From Paroedura picta (taxonomy: Eukaryota; Chordata; Lepidosauria; Squamata; Gekkonidae), in NCBI RefSeq assembly GCF_049243985.1, contig NC_135379.1, positions 13,557,501 through 13,621,500 of the forward strand: a stretch of DNA of 64,000 bases. Reading direction: 5' to 3'. The translations under genes were made by a program, and so were the position numbers. The notes under the pieces are model-generated. The model saw only the letters and a program-made list of their open reading frames with translations. It was not told the origin of the DNA and did no database searches. Shown piece by piece: positions 11,701-21,545 of this stretch. Each line of letters starts with the position of its first letter. The stretch's first letter is position 1.

Positions 11701-13662
11701 AGCTTTGATGGAGCCAGAAGCCTCCCCTCTGCTTGCTTCCAGGGCTGTTATTTGGGGTTAATTACACCCTTCCTTCCAAAATAAATAAATACTGTAGCAC
11801 ATCAGCACTGTGCTAGCTTATCCTTTAACCTCCTCTCCACAAAATGTGGCAATTACAGAGAGAGACATTGACTTTCCTCTCCTTATTTATTAAAAAAAAA
11901 GTTTGCATTTTTCAATGGCAGAAAAGGAAAAAAAAATAGACAACCCAGGCTATGAGCACCAGTGTTTCACAGGGCAACTCAGTTTAGGATTGGACTGTTT
12001 GTGATTATTAGCTCCCTCCCTCCAATTCTGCAACAGCCTGTTGAAACAATTCATGCCCAACGCTAGTTTGGTGTGGAGGTGAGGGCATCAGGCTACTACA
12101 GGGGCGGCCAAACCATGGCTCTCCAGATTGCCATGAGCCCCTGACGGCATGTGCCAATGTTAACTCAACTGACAGGGGCTCACTGTACTTGTAGTCCATG
12201 GATATCTGGAGAGCCACACTTTGGCTGCTCCTAGGCTAGTATTTTGGGAGGTCCAAACCCTTAGCCCAGGTTGACCTTGAGCCCGTCACTCTCTCACTCT
12301 CTTACTCTCTCTCTCTCTTGGCAGAACTACCTCAAAAGGTTGTTTGGCAAGGATAAAGGGGAGGCAGGGAGAAAGATGTACATAGCTTTAAGCTCTCAGG
12401 ATTTTAAAAATGTACTAAATAAGCCTACTGTGGAAGGAAAGTCACCCTCGGCATGGCTGTTGTAAGAGGCTGGTCTGAACTTCTCATTGCACAGACCTAG
12501 GCTCGGGCTGCGCCTTTCACAACCTCCCTGCGAGGTGGGCCATTTTCAGTCACATTCCAATACAGTTTTCCTCAAGGGCTCTGAAGAAGCTTCGTGGCTG
12601 TGGCGCTGGAAATGCGCTGAGGCAGGACTAATTAAGTCGGGAGGGCGCCGAGGTGCCCGGGGAGGAGCCCGGCCCAGCCTCCGCCACCGGCCCACCTCGC
12701 TCGGGCAGCTCCTGCCACCGCCGCCTGCCCCTCCGGCCATCCCGGCCGGCCACGCGGGGGGCGGGCAGCGGCGGGCAGGCAACGCAAGCGGCGGCGCTTC
12801 CCCGAAGAGGCGAGCTTGTTGTGGCCTGCGAGGCTCGGCTCGGCCCGGCCCGCGAGGAAACCCGACACGCTCCCCAGGCCTTGGCAGCGCGCTTCAAAGG
12901 CGGCCCCGCGCACCCAGCCTCGCCCGCCCGCCCGCCCGGGGAGGCGCAGCAGAGGAAAATCCCCGCTCGGGCCGCGAGAGGGGGGGAAGCAGGGGCCCGG
13001 CCGGCAGCTCCTGGGCGGGACGTGGAGAGGCCGCGGCCGCCGGGCTGCGAGGCCAGAGCGCCGAACTTCCCCTCCCGCTGACCCCGGCAGCCCCCTCGCC
13101 GTGCTCCCCACGTGGCTCCGCGGCTGCTTCCCTTGGCAGGGCCCTCGCCCCGCACTGGTCGACTCGGGAGCAAGGCCGGGCGAAAGGCCTCGGAAGGACC
13201 GTGCCAGCGGATCTTCCGGGGAGCTCCCGCGCCCCGTGCTGCCCTTTCGGTGGGGGCCCCGATGCCACGAGCCCCCCGGCTGCAGCGCTCCAGGCCCTGC
13301 CCCGGGTGCCAACCTCCCCCGGTCGGCACTCGCTCTCTCCCGGACACGCCCACCCACCCACCGAGCGCCTGCGGGCCGAGTCTGAGAGGCGATGCGGCCC
13401 GTTCGCCCGGTCCCGGCGCACCCGGCCTGCGGGGCTGGCTCCCTGCAAAGCGCCAGGCGGGGCAGCCAGCGGGGCTTCGGAGCCGGCCGACCTGTAGGGC
13501 GCGCACGCCTGGCTGCTCGGGCCCTGTCAAAGCGACGGCGCTCCGCTCTCGGCCGTCCGCAGCGCTCCCCCCGGCGCGGCGCTCACCTTTCGTCAGCAGG
13601 ATGGCCATGGCGCACAGCTCCAGTTGCAGCCAGACGAAGAGGAAGCTGGAGTGGCGATCCAT
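6498..13662 (-). CDS. BAMBI: BAMBI, BMP and activin membrane-bound inhibitor (three coding exons)
   Basis: BAMBI is a pseudoreceptor of the TGF-beta family. It resembles a type I receptor but has no kinase domain, and it dampens BMP, activin and TGF-beta signalling at the plasma membrane; in other vertebrates it also promotes Wnt signalling. The three exons (join of 13587-13662, 8302-8589 and 6498-6916 on the minus strand) give 783 nt, or 260 residues plus stop, the same length as human BAMBI as I recall it. Both introns have GT donors and AG acceptors, and the phases agree. Visible parts are an N-terminal signal peptide (MDRHSSFLFVWLQLELCAMA), a cysteine-rich ectodomain ending with the CCHEDMCNY motif, a membrane segment at about residues 152-175, and a short cytoplasmic tail ending KLEFV. 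WAC lies upstream on the same strand, as in human. I see no defects. Assignment rests on recalled family sequence, not on a search. Confidence 0.97.
7115..7330 (-). repeat. GACCAACACGGCTAC-type interspersed repeat
   Basis: Contains GCCGTGCTGGTCTGAAGCAG, CAGTGGCACCTTTTAAGATC and GAAAGCTTATA, shared with copies at 14974, 22220, 35833 and 37823. It is a common reptilian repeat; I cannot assign a class with confidence. Confidence 0.6.
7601..7628. repeat. (AC)n microsatellite
   Basis: Fourteen uninterrupted AC units in BAMBI intron 2. Confidence 0.95.
7698..7775 (+). mobile_element. Half copy of the palindromic hAT MITE in BAMBI intron 2
   Basis: Starts CAGAGGCGGCCAAAC and runs to GCCCCTGCCAGCAAATGCT, then stops at the palindrome centre. 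Only the left arm remains. Confidence 0.75.
8302..8589 (-). CDS. BAMBI: BAMBI coding exon 2 (ectodomain)
   Basis: Acceptor TTGCAG precedes GTGAAATT and donor GTAAGA follows position 8302. The exon encodes EIRCYCDAAHCVATGYMCK and the rest of the cysteine-rich activin-receptor-like ectodomain. It includes a CCHEDMCNYRG block typical of type I receptor extracellular domains and ends at the LSPSRGEPLG region. Confidence 0.96.
8760..8788. repeat. (GA)n microsatellite
   Basis: About fourteen GA units after a poly-G run in BAMBI intron 1. Confidence 0.95.
8789..12098. other. BAMBI intron 1, mostly unique sequence
   Basis: I see no coding potential or clear transposon copy between the GA repeat and the degenerate MITE at 12099. 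Poly-G runs occur near 9778-9790 and 9835-9843. The part from about 10600 to 11990 is free of recognisable repeats and may hold regulatory sequence. Confidence 0.5.
11560..11830. promoter_or_regulatory. Candidate conserved regulatory element in BAMBI intron 1
   Basis: This stretch is repeat-free and motif-rich. It has TAATTA homeodomain cores (near 11623 and 11758), a TTATCA GATA-type core, and CTTTGATG, which resembles a TCF/LEF site, near 11703. BAMBI is a known Wnt and BMP target, so an intronic enhancer is plausible. No alignment was available, so this is a guess from appearance. Confidence 0.3.
12099..12233. mobile_element. Degenerate hAT MITE in BAMBI intron 1
   Basis: A 135-bp diverged copy of the GGCCAAACCATGG subfamily, with flanks GGCTACTA and GGCTAGTA (7 of 8 match). 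Part of the left arm is missing. Confidence 0.8.
13587..13662 (-). CDS. BAMBI: BAMBI coding exon 1
   Basis: This exon holds the start codon at 13660-13662 and the signal peptide, ending in ACG AAA G followed by a GTGAGC donor. The start is set by similarity to the vertebrate BAMBI N-terminus (MDRHSS...) and by its place inside the CpG island. The minus-strand frame stays open into the intron for over 300 codons, but only because of the high GC content; that extension is not coding. Confidence 0.95.
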
Positions 13663-13941
13663 TTACCTCCTCCGCCGCCGCTTCCCTCCAGGGCTCGCCT
13701 GCACCGGGCGACGCTGCGAGGACGCGCCGCCGCCGGACGGGACGGGAGGGACGGCGCGCGGCTGCCTGTCCGGACTCGGCTGTGGGAGGAAGCCGCTCAC
13801 GCGGGAGGCGAGCCCGGCGCCAGCGGCAGCCGCATCTGGCGGCTCGGCGACGCTCTGCGGCCGACTCGCGGGGAAGCCTCCCAGCCCGCGCGCATGACAG
13901 CCCCGGCAACCCTCTCGCGCTGCCCCCCAGCCCGCGCGCTC

Positions 13942-13948
13942 TAAATAC
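13942..13948 (-). promoter_or_regulatory. BAMBI: TATA-like element of BAMBI
   Basis: On the minus strand the sequence reads TATTTAG between GC-rich flanks, about 280 bases upstream of the start codon. It is the only AT-rich heptamer in the core of the island, so a transcription start about 30 bases downstream (near 13915) is plausible. This is an inference from composition and position. Confidence 0.35.
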
Positions 13949-14164
13949 CGCGCCCGCCCCGCAGCCGGGCCCGCCTCGCCCCGCCCCCCGCCGCCCCAGG
14001 CCGCCGCTGATAGGCGGCGCCGCTGTCACTCACGGCGCCAGGAGCCAGGCCGCGGACGAGGGCGTGCGTCACGCCGCCTGGGCGTCTCGCTCTCTCCCGG
14101 GCTTGAGCGCGGCAATTAGGAGGGCGAGCCCGAGAAGCGCCTTTCGGCTGCTCCATTAGCTGCT

Positions 14165-14219
14165 CCCGGGGAGGGGGGGAGGGAGGGAGGGGGGGGGGGG
14201 AGGGAGGGGGGGGGTTTGG
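14165..14219. repeat. G-rich tract upstream of BAMBI
   Basis: Nearly uninterrupted G runs with short A breaks (GGGGAGGGGGGGAGGGAGGG style). Many G tracts of four or more could form a G-quadruplex on the plus strand. Confidence 0.8.
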
Positions 14220-14317
14220 AATGGGACGCTTTCAAAGGCCCCCCCTGGTCGGTGGGGAGGATCTGAATCCCGCCAGAAGGAATCACGAGCGCGGGGAGGC
14301 GGCGGCGCTGTATAAAC

Positions 14318-14453
14318 CAGGGGTAGTCCAACTGCGGCCCTCCAGAGGTCCATGGGCTACAATTCCCATGGGCCCCTGCCAGCGAACGCTGGCAGGGGCT
14401 CATGGGAATTGTAGTCCATGGACCTCTGGAGGGCCGCAGTTGGACTACCCCTG
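14318..14453. mobile_element. Palindromic hAT MITE just upstream of the BAMBI CpG island
   Basis: This 136-bp copy has arms from CAGGGGTAGTCCAAC to GTTGGACTACCCCTG that match almost perfectly. Flanks GTATAAAC and GTTTAAGA share 5 of 8 bases, so the duplication is degraded or absent. It lies ~0.2 kb beyond the island edge and ~0.65 kb upstream of the BAMBI start codon. Confidence 0.9.
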
Positions 14454-14973
14454 GTTTAAGAGTTCGTCCTGGCCGTGGCTGGTGGGGGGGCGCCCCCAGA
14501 AGCATTCCTCCCCAGCCGCCTTTCCTTGGCGGATCATCCCTCCCTCCTCCGTTGATCAATAAAGCCTCGCCAGGCGGCCGGCTTGACCAGAAGGAGTCTG
14601 CCTGCCTGCCGGTCGGGATGGAGCTGAGCCGGCTGGAGACGTTTCGCAAGAATTAGCAAAGGCGAAAGCGGCCAGGCGCCAGCGAGACGACACCGACCGA
14701 CGCAGGCGCTCCATTATGCCCCCAAACCAACCGGGGCGAACTCGCAGGGCCGGCCCGATCGATAGCAGCCCCAAAGCGCTCTCCTTGCTGAGCTGCTAAT
14801 TCGTTTATTAGGGCACTTTCGCAGCAAGGAGGCAGGCGGGCAGGCAGGCAGTTCGGCCCCGTTCTGTCTTGGCTTCATTGACCAAAGTCAAGCGGTTTTG
14901 AGAATCGGGGCTTGCGACTGCATTTGTTGGAAGCGCATGTCAGCGATCTCTGTCTACTTAGGAATACAATAAA

Positions 14974-15205
14974 TTCAGAGTCCAGGAGCACCTTTAAGAC
15001 CAACAAAGATTTATTCAGGGCGTGAGCTTTCAAGTGCAAGCACTCTTAGTCAGACTGTCATGATGGTCAGTTCTTAGTCTGATGAAGGGTGCTTGCACTC
15101 GAAAGCTCATGCCTTGACTAAATCTTTGTTGGTCTTAAAGGTGCTCCTGGACTCCGATTTTATTGTGCTACTTCAGACCAACACGGCTACTCATTTGAAT
15201 CTATC
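14974..15205. repeat. Head-to-head pair of a reptilian interspersed repeat
   Basis: The left half (GAGTCCAGGAGCACCTTTAA to AAGCACTCTTAGTCAGACTG) is an inverted copy of the right half (AGTCTGATGAAGGGTGCTTG to AAAGGTGCTCCTGGACTC), separated by ~18 bases. The outer right end is CAGACCAACACGGCTACTCA. Confidence 0.8.
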
Positions 15206-15261
15206 CTTAGGAATACAAGGCTCTTAAAAAGCAGGTTTTCCAGTCCAGGACCCTGGGGCCA

Positions 15262-15892
15262 GTGACAAAAGCTTACAGGCAATGGAAGGTGTGTGAAATT
15301 TTGGGCTGTATCACGGGAGGTTTACTCTGCTCTGGTTCGGCCTCACTCAGAGTACTGGGTTTAGTTTGGGCACCCCAGTTGAAGAGGGATGTAGACAGGC
15401 TGGAGTTCGTCCAGAGGAGGGCAACAAAGATGGTGAGGGGTTTGGAGACCAAGACATAGGAGGAAAGGTTGGGGGAGCTTGGTCTGTTTAGCCTGGAGAG
15501 GAGACGACAGAGAGGGGATCTGATAACCATCTTCAAGTATTTAAAAGGGTCCCATGTAGAGGATGGAGCACAATTGTCCTCTCTTGTCCCAGAGAGATAG
15601 ACCAGAACCAATGGGATGAAAATAATGCAAAAGAAATTCCGCCTAAACATCCAGAAGAAATTCCTGACAGAGTGGTTTCTCAGTGGAACAGGCTTCCTCG
15701 GGAGGTGGTGGGTTTACCATCTGAACAGAGGTTGGATAGCCATCTGACAAGAGAGGCTGATTCTGTGAAGGTTCAAGGGTGGCAGGTTACAGTGGATGAG
15801 CGATAGGATTGTGAGTGTCCTGCATAGTGCAGGGGGTTGGACTAGATGACCCATGAGATCCCTTCCAACTCTATTCTGTGATTCTATGAAAA
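15262..15892 (+). mobile_element. CR1 LINE 3' end
   Basis: Translated words VWAPQLKRDVDRLEFVQRRA, TKMVRGLETKT and a diverged LPREVV-like region, then GCAGGGGGTTGGACTAGATGACC and the ATTCTGTGATTCTATGAA tail, are hallmarks of CR1. The copy is 5'-truncated, with stops and frame changes. Confidence 0.9.
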
Positions 15893-16544
15893 CTTTTAGA
15901 ACCTGCCCTTGTGTTCAGTCGGGCTTATTCCTGCAAAGCACGCCTAGGATCACAGACTTTGCCTGCAGTTGTAAGCATGCACACGCAACGGTATCACCAC
16001 ATTCAAAGAGACAGACTTTGCACCTAACAACAACATCTGTAGGAGAAGGCTTCATCATGACATACCGAACGATGTGTGAGCAACGTACCACAACCAGCTA
16101 TGTAAAAGGCCATCTAGGTGCTTGGTAGCCATGGAGCAGGCCTCTCAGCTGCTTTAGCACCTTTCTTGGGATCTTTGACAAGCATTTTATAGCTCCGGGT
16201 CATTTGACGGCTCTAAAGTCTTTTATGCTGGCTGAGCGTTTGCATGTTGGTTGCTCTTTATAAAATTCATCTTAAATTCTGTTTTAATGGGATTTCCTTG
16301 TGTTTTGTATGTCTGAATGATGAACAGGGCTGCGGGGGGGGGGGCGGTATAGACATTAAATAAATAATACAATTATTACTCAAGGGTTCTCATGTAAGGC
16401 TATAAAGACATTGGCCAAGAACCTAAAACTAGCTCAGTGTGCCCAAGGAAGCTTTAGAAGCTTTAGAACTGTGGTTCAAACATTCTGTGATTCAAACATG
16501 ATGGCAGATTCTCCTTGCCATGGGACAAACATATGACTGCTTTG
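15893..16544. other. Intergenic, nothing recognised
   Basis: Short poly-G run at about 16334 followed by a small LINE-like tail (GACATTAAATAAATAATAC). No gene seen. Confidence 0.4.
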
Positions 16545-16710
16545 CCACAGGGGTGCCAGTCAACCCACATCTCCCGGAGGAAATGGCTGTTTGGGGAGCT
16601 CGACTGCGTGGCATTAGGCCCTGATGAGGCGCCTCCCTCCATAATCCCCCTTCCTCCCCCAAAAAATCTCCTGGTATTTCCCAACCCAGAGCTGGCACCC
16701 CTAGGTTGTG
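16545..16710 (+). repeat. GGTTGCCA-type repeat copy
   Basis: GGGTGCCAGTCAACCCACAT to CCCAACCCAGAGCTGGCACCCCTA, matching the family at 17464. Confidence 0.65.
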
Positions 16711-17204
16711 TGTGTATAAATATATCTAGGACTAACCCTTGCAACGTGTCTGAGGATCTTACAGGGAAATGTCACTGCCCTTTTTTCTGGAATGTGAAAT
16801 GATCACCCTGAATGAGTCTCTTCATTTGGAGAGGGGTGTTGGTGGTGGAGAGAGAGTAAGCCTCTCCCATTGGCAGATCCCTGATGCTCCCAATGCAGGG
16901 AGGAAAAGCAGGGGGTGACTCTGCTGGAGCCAACAATTCTGCTGTCCTCGGGGCAGAAGGCAGCTCCTGATGCTGGTGTTTTCCAAACATGGAAAGAAAT
17001 TGTTTGCCAAAAGAAAAAAAAAGAAAAGAGGAGGGCAGAAGGTAAAGGCCCACACAAAGAACTCTAAAAGACATGTTCTGCAGCCCAAAGGAATGCAAGA
17101 TAATAGCTGCCTGGTTGATGCCTGGGGCCTCTGATGTGTCTCTTACAACTGCGAAGAGAGCAGCTTTCCTTGTAATGACTGTGTGGCCTGGAGCAAACCA
17201 AGCC

Positions 17205-17206
17205 TG

Positions 17207-17240
<34 letters not shown>
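17205..17240. repeat. (CT)n microsatellite
   Basis: About 16 CT units. A short CAG run follows at 17285-17306. Confidence 0.9.
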
Positions 17241-17241
<1 letters not shown>

Positions 17242-17463
17242 GTGTGTCCCTCCTCCCTGCTTCTGCCCACCATGTGAATTAAAAGCAGTAGCAGCAGCAG
17301 CAGCAAATACCTAAAGAAAATCTCAGGCTGAAATAAGGTACCAGAAGACGGCTTCTTTATTTTGACTTGAAGGAAGTCTCCCAAATGAAGCTTGCAACGC
17401 ACCTCTGGGTCAAATGAAGCAGGTGGTCCAATCCTCCAGGTCTCTGCACCTCAAAAAAAAATG

Positions 17464-17662
17464 CAATAGGTAGGGTTGCCAGGGGTTTTTGGGGGGCCAG
17501 GGAGTGCAGGATTTGAGGAGGGAAGGGACTTCAGTGGGGCATCCTGTCACAATCTACACAACACAGCCATTTTCTCCAGGGGGATTGATCTGTGTTGGCT
17601 GAAGAGCAATGGAAATAATGGGAGATTTCCAGGGGCCACCTGGAGGTTGGTACCCCCTAGCA
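17464..17662 (-). repeat. GGTTGCCA-type repeat copy
   Basis: Starts TAGGGTTGCCAGGGG and ends GGAGGTTGGTACCCCCTA, with CCATTTTCTCCAGGGGGATTG inside. Reverse orientation to the copies at 3163 and 24535. Confidence 0.75.
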
Positions 17663-18859
17663 GGCACAGAATCTCGGCGGACATTTACAGCAAAACAGGT
17701 GGAAAGGTAGAGGTTTGTTTTAGAAAACCAGAGAAAGACAAGAAACTGAAAGAGGAATCATGCCAGGAACTTATCGGCATGGCAGTCACAGTCCACAATG
17801 CTAAGCCATGAGCGCCTGTGCTCTCCAGGTGGAACTTCTAGCCTGATAGGAAGTGAAAAAGTAAATACAATTGGGCCCCTTTGCATTTAGGCATAACAAA
17901 GAGTCTGATGGTATCTTGGTGTTTGTTGTAGCTTGAACCTTCACCAAACGCCATGCTACTTTGTCCGATGCATGATGTTCCCAGGCAGCAAGATTTTATA
18001 TACAGAGAAAGAAAAACAGCAGCGGAATTTTAAAGGTTTGTGAAATGCCTATGCAAATTTCAAAACTCAAAAGCACAGCGATAAGCCCAGTGGCTACTCG
18101 GGGTGTAATACCAACTCAGTTACTGGCATGTACAACTAAGATACTTGAGGTTAAGAGGAAGTGAATCTCAGGACCAGGTCCAGTTTATCCACGTAGCACC
18201 TGCTACAGGCCCCACACCTCCAGGGGCCCCACAAGGTGCCTTCTCCCCATGGATCAGGGCCGTAGCCTCTCTCCTTCCCCATTTCTCCTCTTTAAGGACA
18301 CTCAGAGTGACGCCCCTTTCCACTGTGCCCCCCCCCCCCCGGCTGCTCCTGCTGCAATTGTACTCTGCTAGGGCCCCGCCAAGCCTTAAACCGCTCCTGT
18401 TCAGATACACCGTCTTTTGAAGTGGACTGAATGTTTGGTAGCCAAAATATCATCTTTGTTGGGCTGATACTCAAGAAAACACGCTCACTGTGCTGTTGGA
18501 GAAGGGGCTCGAAGGCAGGAGACGTAACTGGCCTGACTCGCACTCGGAACCGCTAGCAATGTCCCACCTGACCCTCTGCAGTTCCCTCTGTTTATCACAG
18601 GGCACCCATTGGTTTGAGATGTAGTGTTGGAAGAGAGTTTTACAGCTACTGGGGACTGCTAAAAAGATGAATAAATGGATTCTAAATCAAATCAAGCCTA
18701 AACTATCCTTAGAATTGGAAACGGCTACAGAGGCCAGCATACTCTGGCCCCGCTGTAAGAAGATTAAGGGTCCCTAGACAAGACAATTCCGCTAGGAAAA
18801 ATTGAAGGCAGGACCTGAGCGAGTCTGTTCATGAAAGGACAGGACATTTTGCAGGTCAT
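17663..18859. other. Intergenic, mostly unassigned
   Basis: Poly-C run near 18330. A stretch at 18160-18410 (GCCCCACACCTCCAGGGGCC) may be a diverged repeat. No gene seen. Confidence 0.4.
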
Positions 18860-19260
18860 TAACCCATTGGGTCACCACAAGCTGAAAGCAGCTCAATGGA
18901 GCTTACAGAAAAAGACAAAGACGGACTCCTCTGGCCATTTCCAGGACTTCTGCTTAGATGGCTTTTATTCCTCCCAGAACAAGCGAAAGGGCTAACAGTC
19001 AATGGGGAACGTGCACCTTCTGCACGGCTCACCTTGGCTCGCCAGGTTATTGCTGCCACACCGCCTAGGGGAAAATTGCATTCCTGCCAATGCAAATGCA
19101 GCATTTCCCCCTCTTTATGCTGCCTCCTGTTCCCATTGCAACACGTAGCTCAGATTTTATCAGCCCGCAATGATTATTGCTATTGTATCTCTCCGGTCCA
19201 AATTAGCCTGTAAAAGCCATCACTCAGCAAACGGCATCCTTTCCATCCACCACCCTGAAA
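18860..19260. promoter_or_regulatory. Candidate conserved non-coding element between BAMBI and WAC
   Basis: A repeat-free island in repeat-rich surroundings, with densely packed motif-like words: CCAATGCAAATGCAG (octamer-like), CCCATTGCAACACG, GATTATTGCTATTGT (SOX-like) and a homeobox-like AAATTAGCC. It lies ~5.2 kb upstream of BAMBI and could be an enhancer. No alignment was possible. Confidence 0.3.
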
Positions 19261-19434
19261 TGATTTTCTGTCGATAGAGATGGGGGGGGGGGGGAATCTA
19301 GGAAAGAATCACCAAAGCAGCATTTAGTGAATGTATCTTCTTTTGCCTCGGGCAGTTTTGCCCTCATGCAAGCTCATCCTCCTTGAAAGCTGTCAGTACA
19401 GTAGAGAAAGCGCAGGCATTTAAAGAAGGAGGGC

Positions 19435-19622
19435 TGATGGTGCCAACCCCAGGTTGGAAAATTCCTGGAGGTTTGGGGGTGGAGCCTGTGGGGAGGGGAG
19501 GGACCTCAGCAGGGGTCTAATGCCTTAGAATCCATTTTTTTAAAACACCTGTTTTCTCCAGGGGAGCTGATCTCTGTTGCCTGGAGATCAGGTATAATTC
19601 TGAGAGAACTCCAGGCTCTACT
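19435..19622 (-). repeat. GGTTGCCA-type repeat copy
   Basis: GGTGCCAACCCCAGGTTGG, GGGTGGAGCCTGTGGGGAGG and GGAGCTGATCTCTGTTGCCTG match the family in reverse orientation. Confidence 0.75.
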
Positions 19623-20487
19623 ACTACTGTCTTTTCCAGTGTCTCCTACCTTCTCATAACGTGACCCAAGTATGACAGCCTCGGTTCCATCATTTATTTT
19701 TAGACATCTGTCAAAATGAGCTCTGTCCTGAGACAGTTGATTCTTCTCTAAATCTGCTAGTCCTTAAAGAGCTTCAAGATGTCCCCCCCCCCCTTGAGCT
19801 GCAATAGACTGACCTAATGAAATATGCTGAATATGTTGTGGGTTTTGTTTGCACATCTTTGCGTTCACACTCCCAGATCTTGAAGTGACACGTGATGAGA
19901 GAATTCCGTTTCTGTTAGCTTTGACAGTTGTGAGGGTTAGTGAGTCTCTCTGTTCATGTTTATGTCAGTCAGAAAATGTAAAATACTCTCTGCTTCTGTA
20001 TCGTGAATGTCAAAAAGGAAACAGTGCAAAAGAACCAATTGTAGCTTGATGTAAACAGGAAAAACACGTCTCTCCGAAAACCGGTTTTACCTCAGAAGAA
20101 AGTTATTGTCGAAGCTTTATGTTTGAACATTTTACTAGTGTGTAAGTGCACAGATTTATTCTTGCCAAATAGGAAGAAAATAGCCAAGGAAGAGCTGTTG
20201 TCACCTGGCTGTTATAATACACAATTTTCCTCATTTCTCTGAACAAATTCTGGGAGGGTAGTGCAAGGTAACCAGCTTTCACAAAGATTTTGTCATATTT
20301 TTTTAACAATTAAGATATTGAAAGAAATCAAAATTCCAGTATTAGCCTCAATATTTACCTTTAGGCAAGAGAATGAGGGCCCACCTTTTTCAGGAGGTGT
20401 CCAGGGTCATGAGTCTAAAGGAAACTGGGCAAGAGATTGGATGCACAATCTCATGCAGAAAGGCCTTAGGAATGCAATGAGCCACAA
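19623..20487. other. Intergenic, nothing recognised
   Basis: AT-rich, with no gene or clear transposon seen. Confidence 0.4.
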
Positions 20488-20692
20488 TTTGGGGAGGAGG
20501 CATAGATCAAGAGTAGAGCATTTGCTTGACATTAAAAGACTTCCACATTCAGGCCCTGGTGTTTGCCGTTAAAAGAATTTGCCTGATGGGAAAGACATCG
20601 ATGTCAGGCTGGGTAGGCTATTGTCACATTGATGGATCCCTGGTCTTTCTCAGGATAAGGCAGCTTTGTGAATGTTCTTATGACTACCAGGG
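20488..20692 (+). mobile_element. tRNA-derived SINE, second family
   Basis: GAGTAGAGCATTTGCTTGAC with a degraded B box near TTCAGGCCCTGG, then GATGGATCCCTGGTCTTTCTC and ATAAGGCAGCTTTGTG. This matches the widespread reptilian pattern ending in AAGGCAGCTTCATGTG. Confidence 0.65.
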
Positions 20693-21485
20693 AGTTAACT
20701 CTTCTACACAGGACTGAATGGTCCCTGGGGCTTTCAGCAGTCCAAAAGGCAACAAAATCTTATTGCTCTTGGAACGCAGGATTCCCAAAACATGGCAGCC
20801 AGGAAGAGAAGCAGTTGAACATATCCGCTCCCTGTTCAATATGCCTGATTGGCACTATGTGCCACTGAGGGTGCTCCAGACAGGGTATCAAGAAACACCC
20901 GAAGTCACCACACATCATGCCTCTGCTCAGCCCATAGGGAAGATTTTATGGCATTTCCCCCTCCCCAAGAACTGCTTCTGGGATCTGGGCCACAGGGAAT
21001 GGTAGCCCAAGCAAAGGTAGACAAACAGCAGACTTACCCCCAAGGGAGAAATGCAAATACAAAACAGGCCTATGCACTCAGGGGAAAGGCCACTATTATG
21101 ACAATAGGAGGTAATAAGGCTGAGGCGCCAGCTGCAGGTCTGCTTAACATCACTAAGTGAAGCACACAGGAAGGATCTGCCCAGCCCAGCCCACCTGTGC
21201 TTCCAGGTGTCCTCCCAGATACAGCGCAGGCAGGCCTCCATTTGCACTGATTTAATAGTCTCAACTAGATCTAAAAAGGAGCAACAGAGAGAGGCTGAGA
21301 GCCACTTACATGGACACACTGCAAGCCCATGAGGGACAGTCGTTGGAGAGTATCCAGCAAGGACCAGCTGCAAGAAACAAGTTTTGCTGCCATCTTAAAG
21401 GCTAATATTGGGGGGAGGGGCAAGGTATCATCTGAGCATGAAATTAGACTCACTGTCGGTGGGCAGGTAGTTGCAAATTTCTCAC
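20693..21485. other. Intergenic, nothing recognised
   Basis: Several ~100-150-codon open frames overlap on both strands. None has a known motif or codon pattern that stands out. Confidence 0.4.
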
Positions 21486-21545
21486 AGGGGGTTGGACTAG
21501 ATGACCCTGGTGGTCCCTTCCATCTCCATGACTATATGATTCTAA
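21486..21545 (+). repeat. CR1 LINE tail fragment
   Basis: CAGGGGGTTGGACTAGATGACC, CCCTTCCATCTCCATG, TATGATTCTA. Confidence 0.8.

Larger units (their letters stand above)
12620..14130. promoter_or_regulatory. CpG island over BAMBI exon 1 and promoter
   Basis: About 1.5 kb is extremely GC- and CpG-rich, in sharp contrast to the AT-rich flanks. It covers the start of intron 1, exon 1, the 5' UTR and the proximal promoter. GC boxes (CCCCGCCCC type) are frequent around 13960-13995. Long open frames on both strands here (up to ~340 codons) are explained by the lack of AT-rich stop codons; none resembles a known protein apart from exon 1. The island probably marks the constitutive, unmethylated promoter of BAMBI. 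Confidence 0.9.

Noticed and set aside
12487-14159. Several long overlapping open frames (up to ~340 codons) on both strands
   Set aside because: They lie in a CpG island with few stop codons, are rich in Arg, Pro, Gly and Ala in every frame, and show no domain. Only BAMBI exon 1 is real.
20718-21373. Overlapping 95-148-codon frames on both strands
   Set aside because: No family similarity, splice context or conserved motif; consistent with chance in moderately GC-rich sequence.
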